Positions 1-9,639 of a stretch of DNA of 64,000 nt are shown in pieces; position 1 is the stretch's first letter, and each line of letters starts with the position of its first letter. The stretch is from NCBI GenBank assembly GCA_005791165.1, contig SXXW01000015.1:1-64000 (forward strand), written 5' to 3'. The position numbers and the translations under genes are program-made. Below the pieces are notes generated by a model that had not been told where the DNA came from, ran no database searches, and saw only the letters and a program-made list of their open reading frames with translations. The DNA comes from Cytophagaceae bacterium (GTDB taxonomy: Bacteria; Bacteroidota; Bacteroidia; Cytophagales; Spirosomataceae).

Positions 1-82
1 CTTATAAAAAATATAAGGCTACCTTTAGATAAATCATTGTACTTTATATATTTGCATGTTTGGGATGTTTTGTTTAAGCGAA

Positions 83-101
83 GCCCGGATTTTCACCGGG
101 C
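83..101 (-). terminator. GC-rich hairpin downstream of ssrA, possible terminator
   Basis: GCCCGG-attttca-CCGGGC inverted repeat 3' of the tmRNA; weak U-tract. Confidence 0.4.
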
Positions 102-136
102 CGAGCGCCTAAATCTTTTAGGATTGTTACAACTTG

Positions 137-503
137 TGGAGTCGGAGGGATTCGAACCCTCGTCCAAACCTAGAGTAAAATTGCCTTCTACACGTTTAGA
201 TTTGATTAATTTTCGATGCTAAATAGGTTCAAATCAGACCTTACCTAACACTTATTTACTGGGTACTAATCATTAATTAGTAAAATCTTAATGATCGACT
301 CTGCATGTCGACGCCCAGAAGTCCTCCTCGGCAGAGTTTGGAAGAGGCCGGACGATGGCAAATTGTCTAATCTATCAGATTAGGCAGCCATGGCATACTG
401 TGTATTGCCAGCTATAATTCGAAGGTTTTTTTAACAGGAAATGCCTACAACTCCCGACGTGCTTACAACCAGACTGCTAAAGCTGTCAAAACCGGTCGAC
501 CCC
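137..503 (-). ncRNA. ssrA: transfer-messenger RNA (tmRNA)
   Basis: Minus strand begins GGGGTCGACCGGTTTTGACAGC and ends GGACGAGGGTTCGAATCCCTCCGACTCCA. The 7-bp acceptor stem GGGGTCG/CGACTCC pairs (one G-U). Tag ORF GCT GGC AAT ACA CAG TAT GCC ATG GCT GCC TAA (380-412) gives AGNTQYAMAA. CCA is not encoded. Confidence 0.95.
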
Positions 504-531
504 ATAAAAGGTGGACAAAGATACGAAATAT

Positions 532-1002
532 TTACAAGGGAAGTGATGTCGTTGTTTTAATTTCATCCATCACAAATAATGAACTAATATGGGCCACAGA
601 GGGTAGAACAGCTAGTTTTCCTTGATAAAAACGGTTATAACTCTCCACATCTTCACTAATCACATTCAAATAGTAATCAAAGTTTCCTGAAACCAAATGA
701 CATGATATTACCTCAGGAAACTCTTTGATAGATTGCTCAAATTCAGAGAAATTACTCCTATTTTGCTTCTCTAAGGTTACTTGGCAATGCACCATTAATC
801 CCAAATTCAACTTTTTACGATTCAAGATTCCTACATATCCTTTGATGTAATTATCCATTTCTAATCGCTTTATTCGGTCATGTGTTGGACTCAACGATAA
901 ATTAACCTGTTCAGCGATATCTTTAAGGGTATGTTGGCTATTATTCTGTAAAATTTTCAAAATTTTAATATCCAAAGCATCTAAAGCGGATTTAATGGCC
1001 AT
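532..1002 (-). CDS. Lrp/AsnC family transcriptional regulator
   Basis: N-terminal HTH (LDALDIKILKILQNNSQHTLKDIAEQVNLSLSPTHDRIKRLE) plus RAM-like C-terminal domain; divergent from ald. Confidence 0.93.
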   Translation of the reverse strand: MAIKSALDALDIKILKILQNNSQHTLKDIAEQVNLSLSPTHDRIKRLEMDNYIKGYVGILNRKKLNLGLMVHCQVTLEKQNRSNFSEFEQSIKEFPEVISCHLVSGNFDYYLNVISEDVESYNRFYQGKLAVLPSVAHISSLFVMDEIKTTTSLPL

Positions 1003-1123
1003 AATCTTTTCTGTTTTTTGAAATAAATAATCCTAATATTAGTAATATTTTCTGATAATTATGATAAATTTCAGTTTATTTACTTATTAAATGAATTAAC
1101 ACAAAATATTTTATTGTTTACTA

Positions 1124-1131
1124 TATATTTG
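1124..1131 (+). promoter_or_regulatory. putative Bacteroidota -7 element (TAnnTTTG) for ald
   Basis: TATATTTG about 75 bp upstream of the ald ATG; no good -33 TTG at normal spacing. Confidence 0.4.
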
Positions 1132-1154
1132 CAATCTATTATTCTTCATCATTG

Positions 1155-1194
1155 GAAAAGGCCAGCGAATCTAGTTCGTTGGCTTTTCTATTTT
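1155..1194 (+). promoter_or_regulatory. terminator-like hairpin in ald leader
   Basis: AAAAG-GCCAGCGAA-tctag-TTCGTTGGC-TTTT stem followed by U-rich TTTTCTATTTT, just before ATG 1206. Confidence 0.5.
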
Positions 1195-1205
1195 ACCCTG
1201 AAATT

Positions 1206-2291
1206 ATGAATATTGGCATCCCTAAGGAAATAAAAAATCAAGAGTTCCGTGTTGGCCTAAGCCCGGCAGGAGTTCATGCGTTACAAAAAGATGGTCATCA
1301 AATTTGGATAGAAACGAATGCGGGTTTAGGTTCTGGATTCACAAATGAAATGTATCTTCATGAAGGTGCCCATATATTGCACACCGCGGCAGAAGTTTAT
1401 GCTGCTGCAGATCTAATTGTAAAAGTTAAAGAGCCTCTTGCCGCTGAATATGATTTAATCAAAAAGGGTCAAATCATTTTCACCTATTTCCATTTTGCCG
1501 CTTCACGTGAATTAATTGAGGCAATGCTTAGGTCAAAGTCCATTTGCTTTGCTTATGAATCTGTGGAGTTAGCTGATCGAACATTACCCCTTTTAATTCC
1601 AATGTCGGAGGTGGCTGGTCGTATGGCGGTCCAAGTGGGTGCCTATTATTTAGGAAAGCCACAGGGTGGAAAGGGAAAGATGTTGGGCGGTGTACCAGGA
1701 GTCCAGCCAGCCCATGTTTTAATTTTAGGAGGGGGAGTTGTGGGCACGCAAGCGGCAAAAATGGCTGCTGGTTTAGGAGCCAATGTAACCATAATGGATA
1801 CTAATTTATCCCGTTTACGGTATTTAGATGAGATTTTACCAGCGAATGTTCACACACAATTTGCTACTTCTTATGCCATTCAGAGTCATTTTCCTCATGT
1901 GGATTTATTGATTGGAGCTGTTTTGTTGCATGGATCAAAAGCACCCCAATTAATTAAAAAGGAAGATTTAAGGAAAATGGAATTAGGGACCGTTTTGGTG
2001 GATGTGGCGGTGGACCAAGGAGGTTGTATCGAAACGTGTAAGCCTACCACACACGAAAATCCTGTGTATAAAATCGACGGGATCTTACATTATTGTGTGG
2101 CGAATATGCCGGGTGCTGTGCCACAAACGTCTACTTTAGCCTTAACTCAGGCCACTTTGCCTTATATTCAATTGCTAGCTAATTTAGGTTGGCAAGATGC
2201 CAGCACGTCGAATGAAGCATTAAATAAAGGATTGACGATCTACGATGGAAAATTATTCCATCCTGGTTTGGCCGCTTCGTTTAATTTATAA
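1206..2291 (+). CDS. ald: alanine dehydrogenase
   Basis: MNIGIPKEIKNQEFRVGLSPAGV and VLILGGGVVGTQAAKMAAGLGANVTIMD are characteristic; ATG 1206 preferred over the upstream TTG at 1152. Confidence 0.95.
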   Translation: MNIGIPKEIKNQEFRVGLSPAGVHALQKDGHQIWIETNAGLGSGFTNEMYLHEGAHILHTAAEVYAAADLIVKVKEPLAAEYDLIKKGQIIFTYFHFAASRELIEAMLRSKSICFAYESVELADRTLPLLIPMSEVAGRMAVQVGAYYLGKPQGGKGKMLGGVPGVQPAHVLILGGGVVGTQAAKMAAGLGANVTIMDTNLSRLRYLDEILPANVHTQFATSYAIQSHFPHVDLLIGAVLLHGSKAPQLIKKEDLRKMELGTVLVDVAVDQGGCIETCKPTTHENPVYKIDGILHYCVANMPGAVPQTSTLALTQATLPYIQLLANLGWQDASTSNEALNKGLTIYDGKLFHPGLAASFNL

Positions 2292-2374
2292 TTCCCAAAA
2301 TTTCAACCCTTTGATTTTCAAGAGTTCTAATTGTTGCAAGCTGAGATGAATAGGTCTATTGCCAAAACAAAGAT

Positions 2375-3808
2375 TTAGTCAAAAAATCGCTCATGGAAAT
2401 TGACCAAAAACAGCTCATGGGTTGATCGGGTAATCGCCGTATATAGCCATCGAATATATTCCGCGTCGATTTGTTCCTCTTTTAAATATCCTTGATCTAC
2501 AAAAACAGCGCCCCACTGACCACCTTGAGATTTATGGCACGTTAATGCATATGCGAATTTTACTTGCAATGCGTTTAAATAGGGATCTTTTTTGATCGCT
2601 TCAGTTCGCTCTTTCTTTTTGGTGATATGGGCATAATCATTGCAAACGGAATCATACAATTTCTTATTGCCATCTTTTCCTAGAGCGGATTCCGAGGAAT
2701 GTAAGGTGTCTAATAAAATTTTTGCCTCAACTTCAGGATGTTCCTCATAATCACAAAGCCTTAAAGACACTTGTAAAAATCGAAAACCGTGCATGTCTTC
2801 TTCCTTTTTGATTTTCATCACTTCCACAAAATCACCATTCGCTAAAAATCCAGCGTGGGAGTCTTCGTCTAACCAATGGTAATTATTACGCACAATCATG
2901 AGTAAATCACCACTCGAAATTTCATCTTCTTGATATAAAATGGTTCGCCTGACAAATTGATTGTACATCACAGCGCTTTTATTGGATCGCGTTAAAAGAA
3001 TTGTATTTTCTTTGCCAAATTTCCGAAATGCATAGTGCATGCCATCTTCCATTTTTTCACCGGTCATTCGAAAGAAATCTTTGAAAGAAGCTGTATTGAA
3101 CTTTATTTGAGTTGATTTTTCGTTTAATAGTAGGCGTAGTGCTGTGGCATTATATAGAATCCCAGATTGCGAATCTTGGCGCATCACATCGATTAATTCA
3201 TGCTCCATAACCTCCATGTGAAATTCTTGGCTAATATAGTCTTTGGATAAGGCTGGAGAAAGCGATTTACCCACGGGAGGAAGTTGGGCCGTGTCACCCA
3301 CAAAAATGAGTTTATTCCCATTATGACCATTCTCAGGATTGGTAAATACATATTCAATTAAATCGGTCAATAGACTATTGAAACCAAACTCGGCTTCATC
3401 TGTAATCATAGAGGCCTCATCCACAATAAATACTGTGTTCGTGGCATAATTATTCATACGTTGGAAAATAAGTGACCCTGAACTCGGATTACTTACTTGG
3501 CGATAGATTTTTTTGTGTATAGTACTGGCTTTTTTCTTTGAATAATTGGCCATCACCTTCGCCGCCCTACCCGTAGGAGCAATTAATTGAGTCTTATATT
3601 CGAATGAACCTAGCACTTTGATTAAGGTCGATATAACCGTTGTCTTTCCAGTTCCTGCATACCCTTTAATAATAAAAGTTAAGGGAGCCCATTCATCTTG
3701 ATTCAAGATAAATCCACTTAATTTTTCAAATAGTTGGACTTGGGAGGGTGTGGGCTCAAAAGGAAATTTTTGATGCAATAAAAAAGAAGGACTTTTGCTT
3801 GAGCTCAT
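2375..3808 (-). CDS. ATP-dependent RecD-like DNA helicase (AAA family)
   Basis: Walker A GYAGTGKTT, Walker B VFIVDEASMI, C-terminal TCHKSQGGQW and YTAITRS motifs. Confidence 0.9.
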   Translation of the reverse strand: MSSSKSPSFLLHQKFPFEPTPSQVQLFEKLSGFILNQDEWAPLTFIIKGYAGTGKTTVISTLIKVLGSFEYKTQLIAPTGRAAKVMANYSKKKASTIHKKIYRQVSNPSSGSLIFQRMNNYATNTVFIVDEASMITDEAEFGFNSLLTDLIEYVFTNPENGHNGNKLIFVGDTAQLPPVGKSLSPALSKDYISQEFHMEVMEHELIDVMRQDSQSGILYNATALRLLLNEKSTQIKFNTASFKDFFRMTGEKMEDGMHYAFRKFGKENTILLTRSNKSAVMYNQFVRRTILYQEDEISSGDLLMIVRNNYHWLDEDSHAGFLANGDFVEVMKIKKEEDMHGFRFLQVSLRLCDYEEHPEVEAKILLDTLHSSESALGKDGNKKLYDSVCNDYAHITKKKERTEAIKKDPYLNALQVKFAYALTCHKSQGGQWGAVFVDQGYLKEEQIDAEYIRWLYTAITRSTHELFLVNFHERFFD

Positions 3809-3827
3809 TTTGTTGGATTAAACGAAT

Positions 3828-4427
3828 TTACAAAATAGCAGCTGAAACCGAAAGTGATTTAGCTAAACTCAATTCCCTAAAAACGTTAATCAAGCAAATA
3901 TGGGAGTAGCTAGATAATTCATCTAAAAAAATATCAGTTTCCTGAATTTTATTTTCGTCAATTAATCGAGCGCGTGTGGTGCCCCAATGCAAGGGATTTT
4001 TAGGCGTATACCATATTCCCTTTTTCAAAAAAGCGAGATTGGCTATGGTACAATCTTGAATTTTTCCATCTAACTCAAATATCACTTCGTCTACCTCTTT
4101 GTTTTCTATTAGGGTATGTTCAAAATAAGATCGGTCTGCCCATTTAAAACCGTAGTCGAATTCGCCGGTATTTATGATCTTAAAAGAGGCTATTTTTTTC
4201 TCTTGATAGGGTATAAATTCAATGGACTTTATTTGCTCTTCGTAAATAACGCGTAGTCTGTAAATGCCGCTGGAGGGAATATTTTGTTTGGATAGTGCCT
4301 CACTTAAGTCAAATGGAAGTTGATCTGGATAAATGGATTCAAAGGTTTCGTTAACCCTTTTTTGGTGGTAAGGCAAATTTTTCAATAGGCCATTTTCAAT
4401 ACATATTGTTTCTAAAAATGAAAACAT
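3828..4427 (-). CDS. aminotransferase class IV (aminodeoxychorismate lyase/PabC-like)
   Basis: Class IV pattern (FELDGKIQDCTIANLAFLKKGIWYTP), adjacent to pabB. Confidence 0.8.
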   Translation of the reverse strand: MFSFLETICIENGLLKNLPYHQKRVNETFESIYPDQLPFDLSEALSKQNIPSSGIYRLRVIYEEQIKSIEFIPYQEKKIASFKIINTGEFDYGFKWADRSYFEHTLIENKEVDEVIFELDGKIQDCTIANLAFLKKGIWYTPKNPLHWGTTRARLIDENKIQETDIFLDELSSYSHICLINVFRELSLAKSLSVSAAIL

Positions 4428-4428
4428 A

Positions 4429-5409
4429 TTAAAAGGGTAAATATACTTTTTGAATTAATTCTTGATATTCTTTTTTGGCGTCCGAGAAAACCGTAATTCC
4501 CCCACCACTTTTATAGGTCATTTTGTTTTCCGATGTTTCAATATACCTAATCATGACTCCAGAATCAAATAAATGTCCGTCGAACAGTCCCATGATTCCA
4601 GTGTAAAAACCTCTTGGATAGTCTTCCACTTCGTTTATGATCTTTAATGTAGAGGTTTTGGGAGCGCCAGAGATTGATCCAGCGGGCAATAATTGAGTTA
4701 ATACTTTCCCAAAATGCCCTTTAAATTCATCTAATAATTCTCCGGAGATTAAGGATGACATTTGCCATAAATCACCTTCATGGGTTTTTACTTGATCGAT
4801 AAACTTATATTTTTCCACTTGGATGGGGAAGGCTACTTGGCTTAAGTCGTTTCGAATAAGGTCTACAATGGTCGCATGTTCTGCCTGTTCTTTAACATCA
4901 TTAATTAAATTTTCAGGGCTTGAATGATTCGCCACGGCCAAAGTCCCCTTCATTGGGAATGATTTTATTTTATTCTCCTCAATCTTAATAAAGCATTCGG
5001 GTGAAAATACAGTAAAGAACTCAGGAACTAATAGTTTATATCGTGCTTGAGCAATCAAATAAATTTCCTCAATACTCAAATTGGTCTCAATTTGAGTAGG
5101 CGCGGTTAGATTGATTAAAAAAGAATCACCCCGTTGGATGGCTCTTTGTACTTGATTGAATTTATCAAGATAACTTGCTTCTGAAATGGGGGTTTTATTG
5201 AAAATAGGTTTGCTTTCAGACTTTGCTGCAATTTTATTTGATCCTATTTCGTACTTTATCCCTAATGTTTGGGCTTCGCTGGGAGTTCCAATCCAACCCG
5301 ATTCAGCTTTATAATCCACGAAAAATAGGAATGGATTATTGCTTTTTCCCATTTCATCCATGGTAGAGCAAACCTGCTCAAATGACATCCATGGGATCGC
5401 TGAATTCAT
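4429..5409 (-). CDS. pabB: aminodeoxychorismate synthase component I / chorismate-binding enzyme
   Basis: FPMKGTLAV, LIRNDLSQV, LLPAGSISGAPK, GFYTGIMG motifs of the TrpE/PabB family. Confidence 0.88.
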   Translation of the reverse strand: MNSAIPWMSFEQVCSTMDEMGKSNNPFLFFVDYKAESGWIGTPSEAQTLGIKYEIGSNKIAAKSESKPIFNKTPISEASYLDKFNQVQRAIQRGDSFLINLTAPTQIETNLSIEEIYLIAQARYKLLVPEFFTVFSPECFIKIEENKIKSFPMKGTLAVANHSSPENLINDVKEQAEHATIVDLIRNDLSQVAFPIQVEKYKFIDQVKTHEGDLWQMSSLISGELLDEFKGHFGKVLTQLLPAGSISGAPKTSTLKIINEVEDYPRGFYTGIMGLFDGHLFDSGVMIRYIETSENKMTYKSGGGITVFSDAKKEYQELIQKVYLPF

Positions 5410-5411
5410 GT

Positions 5412-8042
5412 TTATAAATACGTTAACGCTAATTTTAAAGCAGCCTTAATTCCGCTCGGGTTTTGCCCACCTGCTGTAGCTAAAAATGCTTGGCCTCCGC
5501 CTCCGCCTTGAACTTCTTTGGCTAGTTCGCGAATAATAGTACCTGCATTTAATGATTTCTTTTCTGTCAATTCTTTAGAAATAGCAAGAACTAAACTGGC
5601 TTTTCCGTCAATTTCAGCCGCTAAGAAGCAAAAAGTAGAATTGCTCTCCGACTGTAATTCAAAGGCTAAGTTTTTCAGCGCATCCGCCGTAGGAATTTCA
5701 ACTTGCTGAATGATATAATCAATACCATCCTTATTTTGAATTTGGGACTTTAAAGATTGCCTTACATCGCCGACTTCCTTATTCTGATAGGCAGAGATGG
5801 ATTTTTGAAGACTTGTGTTTTGTTCGATCAATTGGCCAACGGCCTTAACTAAGTCTTTTGGAGACTTAAGTAATTGGTCTATTTCATCTAAAATTTGTTC
5901 TTGTGTACTGAGTAATTCGTATGCTTTTTTGGAAGTAATCGCTTCTATTCGGCGAACTCCTGTGGCCACTGAACTTTCTGAAATAATCTTAAATAAACCG
6001 ATTTCGCCTGTTGACGGTACATGCGTACCTCCACAAAGTTCCACTGAAAAGTTTTTATCAAAGGTGATCACACGGACAAAATCCCCATATTTTTCACCAA
6101 ATAACGCCATAGCTCCCTTATCTTTTGCTTGGGCAATAGGTACATTTCTTTCTTCTAGCAGTGGGATATTTTCAGCAATTTTTGCATTGACGATGGATTC
6201 AATTTGCTTGATTTCCTCATCACTTACCTTTTGAAAATGCGAAAAATCGAATCTTAAAATTTCCTCATTTACCAAACTTCCTTTTTGGCCCACATGCTTC
6301 CCTAAAATGCCCTGAAGAGCAGCTTGCAATAAGTGCGTTGAACTATGATTTTGAGTAATAACTCTACGTCGGCTGACATCTATTTCGGCAGATAATTCTT
6401 CATTGATAACCTGCTCGATACCCGAATCAGTGACCAAATGAACAATTAAATCATTCTCTTTTTTGGTATCTAGGACTTGAATTTTCTTCCCGGAAGAAAA
6501 ATGCAAATAGCCTGAATCACCTACTTGTCCCCCTGATTCTGCATAAAAAGGAGTGGTTTCCAGGACTACTTTATATTGTAAACCTGATTTATTTTGAGTT
6601 TTTTGATACTTTATAATTCGTGTATCGACTTTTGTTTCATCGTAGCCAACAAACGATACCTCATCTCCATCATGGACAAATACCCAATCTTCTGCGCTTG
6701 CACCCGCATCTTTCCTAGATCTCAATTTCTGTGCTTGGAGTGCTTGATTATATCCAGCTTCATCTATGTCCATACCATTTTCTCGGGCAATTAGCGCGGT
6801 TAAATCGATCGGAAACCCATACGTGTCATTTAATTCAAAGACTTCTTCTCCACTGAGTACTTTAATTTTATTGGATTGAGCTTTTTCCATCAGATTATCT
6901 AATCGAATTAGGCCTGAAGACAAGGTTCTTAAAAAAGATAATTCTTCCTCATAAATCACTTTGGCTACAAAAGCTTCTTGGGCAATTAATTCGTCAAAAA
7001 CTCCTTTAAATTGTTGGGCTAACGAAGGAATTAATAAGTGCAAAAAGGGTTCTTTGAAATTCAAATAGGTGTAACCATACCTTACTGCCCGACGTAAAAT
7101 ACGCCTAATGACGTAACCAGCCTTCGTATTGGAGGGTAGTTGGCCATCCGCAATACAAAATGCAATCGCCCTAATGTGATCCGCAATGACGCGCATTGCA
7201 ATGTCTGGCCATTTGGACTCCCCATATTTTTGACCAAATTTCTCTGCAAGTATTTCTATGGTGCCTTGAAAAACATCTGTATCGTAATTCGATTGCTTAC
7301 CTTGAATCGCCATACATAAGCGTTCAAAACCCATACCTGTGTCCACATGCTTAGACGGGAGAGGTACGAGTGAACCGTCAGCCATTCTTTCGAATTGCAT
7401 AAAAACGTTATTCCAGATCTCAACTACCTGAGGATGATCGGCATTCACTAATGTTTTTCCTGAAATTGTATCTACATCTGCTTGATCTCTTAAATCAATA
7501 TGTATCTCAGAACAAGGTCCGCAGGGCCCTGTTTCTCCCATTTCCCAGAAATTATCTTTTTTATTTCCAAAGATAATTCGGTCTTCTCCCACGATATTTT
7601 TCCAAAGATCAAATGCCTCCTGATCGAAAGGCACGCCATCTTTCTTATCTCCTTCAAAAACAGATACGTAAATTCGATCTTTGGGTAATTTAAAAACCTC
7701 TGTTAATAGCTCCCATGACCAGGTTAATGCTTCTTTTTTGAAATAATCACCGAAGGACCAATTGCCCAGCATTTCAAACATGGTATGGTGATAGGTGTCA
7801 AAACCTACATCTTCAAGGTCATTATGCTTTCCTGAAACCCGAAGACATTTTTGCGTATCGGCAATTCTTTTGGACGGAGGTGTTCCATTTCCAAGGAAAA
7901 AATCCTTGAATTGAGCCATTCCGGAATTATTAAATAACAGAGTAGGATCGTTCTTTGCAATTAATGGAGCCGATGGGACAATTAAATGTCCTTTTGAAGC
8001 GAAAAAATCTAGAAATTGTTGGCGGATCTCAGATGAGGTCAT
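5412..8042 (-). CDS. alaS: alanyl-tRNA synthetase
   Basis: MTSSEIRQQFLDFFASKGH, CLRVSGKHNDLEDVG, HSSTHLLQAAL, SVELCGGTHV, GGGGGQAFLATAGG. Confidence 0.98.
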   Translation of the reverse strand: MTSSEIRQQFLDFFASKGHLIVPSAPLIAKNDPTLLFNNSGMAQFKDFFLGNGTPPSKRIADTQKCLRVSGKHNDLEDVGFDTYHHTMFEMLGNWSFGDYFKKEALTWSWELLTEVFKLPKDRIYVSVFEGDKKDGVPFDQEAFDLWKNIVGEDRIIFGNKKDNFWEMGETGPCGPCSEIHIDLRDQADVDTISGKTLVNADHPQVVEIWNNVFMQFERMADGSLVPLPSKHVDTGMGFERLCMAIQGKQSNYDTDVFQGTIEILAEKFGQKYGESKWPDIAMRVIADHIRAIAFCIADGQLPSNTKAGYVIRRILRRAVRYGYTYLNFKEPFLHLLIPSLAQQFKGVFDELIAQEAFVAKVIYEEELSFLRTLSSGLIRLDNLMEKAQSNKIKVLSGEEVFELNDTYGFPIDLTALIARENGMDIDEAGYNQALQAQKLRSRKDAGASAEDWVFVHDGDEVSFVGYDETKVDTRIIKYQKTQNKSGLQYKVVLETTPFYAESGGQVGDSGYLHFSSGKKIQVLDTKKENDLIVHLVTDSGIEQVINEELSAEIDVSRRRVITQNHSSTHLLQAALQGILGKHVGQKGSLVNEEILRFDFSHFQKVSDEEIKQIESIVNAKIAENIPLLEERNVPIAQAKDKGAMALFGEKYGDFVRVITFDKNFSVELCGGTHVPSTGEIGLFKIISESSVATGVRRIEAITSKKAYELLSTQEQILDEIDQLLKSPKDLVKAVGQLIEQNTSLQKSISAYQNKEVGDVRQSLKSQIQNKDGIDYIIQQVEIPTADALKNLAFELQSESNSTFCFLAAEIDGKASLVLAISKELTEKKSLNAGTIIRELAKEVQGGGGGQAFLATAGGQNPSGIKAALKLALTYL

Positions 8043-8171
8043 TGCTTTTATTTTGTAAATTAATGGGTATTTTACTTGTACCTGTTTACTTTTGTTTACA
8101 GGAATTGCAAAATTAGTTTTTTTTATTCGAATTAATGAATTCCCTGTTGCAAGCTTTCTTTATTTTACGCT

Positions 8172-8495
8172 ATGGAATACGAAAAACTTTATTATTCTAT
8201 TTCTGAAGTTGCAGACCGATTTAATCTTAACACGTCTAAATTAAGATATTGGGAATCTCAATTTCCACATCTTTTACCAAAGCGCAAATCCACAGGCGCT
8301 AGAAAGTATTCAGCTGTGGATATTCAAAAAATTGAAGTGCTGTATGATTTAATTGAGGTAAAAGGAATGACGTTAGAAGGGGCTAAGTTAGCATTAAATA
8401 GCAAAGGAAATCCAATAAATCCCAATCAAGTTGTAATTAATCAGCTTACTGATATTCGTAATTTTTTAAAGTCTTTTTCCGATCAATTGGAATAA
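8172..8495 (+). CDS. MerR-family transcriptional regulator
   Basis: YYSISEVADRFNLNTSKLRYWESQFPHLLPKRKSTGARKYSAVDIQKIEVLYDL. Confidence 0.92.
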   Translation: MEYEKLYYSISEVADRFNLNTSKLRYWESQFPHLLPKRKSTGARKYSAVDIQKIEVLYDLIEVKGMTLEGAKLALNSKGNPINPNQVVINQLTDIRNFLKSFSDQLE

Positions 8496-8528
8496 AAAGA
8501 GTGTAGATTGAGGCATAATTTACTAAAT

Positions 8529-9638
8529 ATGCCTACCACTGAAGAAGAGAAAATTTACCAAATAGCCTTATCTATTATTCCACAAATAGGCGTCATTAAC
8601 TCAAGAAGGCTCATGTCCTACATGGGAACGGCGAGAGATATTTTCAAATCGACCCGATCTCAATTATTAAAAATTCCTCACATAGGTCCTGTTTTGGCTG
8701 CCGCCGTTAATCAATCGGGATTAGTTGCACAGGCAGAATCTAATTGGTTAGACTGCCAACGAGAACACACCCAAATATTATTTTACACTGACCTCGATTT
8801 TCCCAATCGCTTAAAGCAGATTTTTGATTCGCCCATTTTGTTGTATTGGAAAGGAAATCAAGATTTAAATGCTGAGAAAATCTTAGCGGTTGTGGGTACT
8901 CGAAAAGCCACTGAATATGGAAAAAGAGTAACCTCCGATTTAGTCAAAGATTCGGTAGGCCAAGGAATTACCTTTGTGAGTGGCTTAGCTTATGGGATTG
9001 ATATTGCTTTACATAAGGCATGCCTGAATGCTAAGATTAATACAGTAGCTGTTTTAGCGGGTGGATTTAATTGGATTTATCCGAACTCACATCAGAAATA
9101 TGTCAACGAGATAATTGAAACGGGCGGTATTTTGTCAGAATATCCTTTGCGTCAAAAGCCGGATGCCCGTTTTTTCCCCTTGCGTAATCGAATCATTGCC
9201 GGAATGTCCGATGCCACCTTGGTAGTTGAAGCTGCCGAAAAAGGAGGAGCATTAATTACCGCAGATTATGCAAATAACTACAATAGGGAGGTATTTGCGG
9301 TTCCAGGGAATCTTGATAAATTATTTTCTGAGGGCTGCAATCTGTTAATTCAAAAGCATAAAGCCAATATTTACACGGATTGGAATCACTTGTGCGCGCA
9401 CTTGAATTGGGAATTATCTGGAGATATCATACATCGGAATAAAAACTTGCAATGGAATCGATATACAGTTGAGGAATCAGAAGTGCTTTCACTGATTCAT
9501 AAAAAAGGGGAAATTCCTCTAGATGAAATTGCTTGGCAACTTCAAAAAAATATGGGCCAATTGGCCACTATTTTATTAAACTTAGAATTTCAGGGGGTAT
9601 TAAAAGCACTTCCTGGACATCGCTACGTAATCAAATAA
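8529..9638 (+). CDS. dprA: DNA-processing protein DprA
   Basis: AVVGTRKATEYGKRV, VSGLAYGIDIALHKACL, FPLRNRIIAGMSDATLVVEAAEKGGALITADYA. Confidence 0.95.
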   Translation: MPTTEEEKIYQIALSIIPQIGVINSRRLMSYMGTARDIFKSTRSQLLKIPHIGPVLAAAVNQSGLVAQAESNWLDCQREHTQILFYTDLDFPNRLKQIFDSPILLYWKGNQDLNAEKILAVVGTRKATEYGKRVTSDLVKDSVGQGITFVSGLAYGIDIALHKACLNAKINTVAVLAGGFNWIYPNSHQKYVNEIIETGGILSEYPLRQKPDARFFPLRNRIIAGMSDATLVVEAAEKGGALITADYANNYNREVFAVPGNLDKLFSEGCNLLIQKHKANIYTDWNHLCAHLNWELSGDIIHRNKNLQWNRYTVEESEVLSLIHKKGEIPLDEIAWQLQKNMGQLATILLNLEFQGVLKALPGHRYVIK

Positions 9639-9639
9639 A

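Noticed and set aside
37-222. 61-aa ORF in the track
   Set aside because: Overlaps the tmRNA 3' end; VESEGFEPSS is a common artefact of translating tRNA-like 3' ends antisense.
1502-1511. TTCACGTGAA palindrome, like the core of ParB parS
   Set aside because: Flanks do not match TGTTTCACGTGAAACA and it lies in conserved ald coding sequence; likely chance.
5518-7688. Plus-strand ORFs antisense to alaS
   Set aside because: Minus strand encodes a complete AlaS; these are shadow ORFs without domains.
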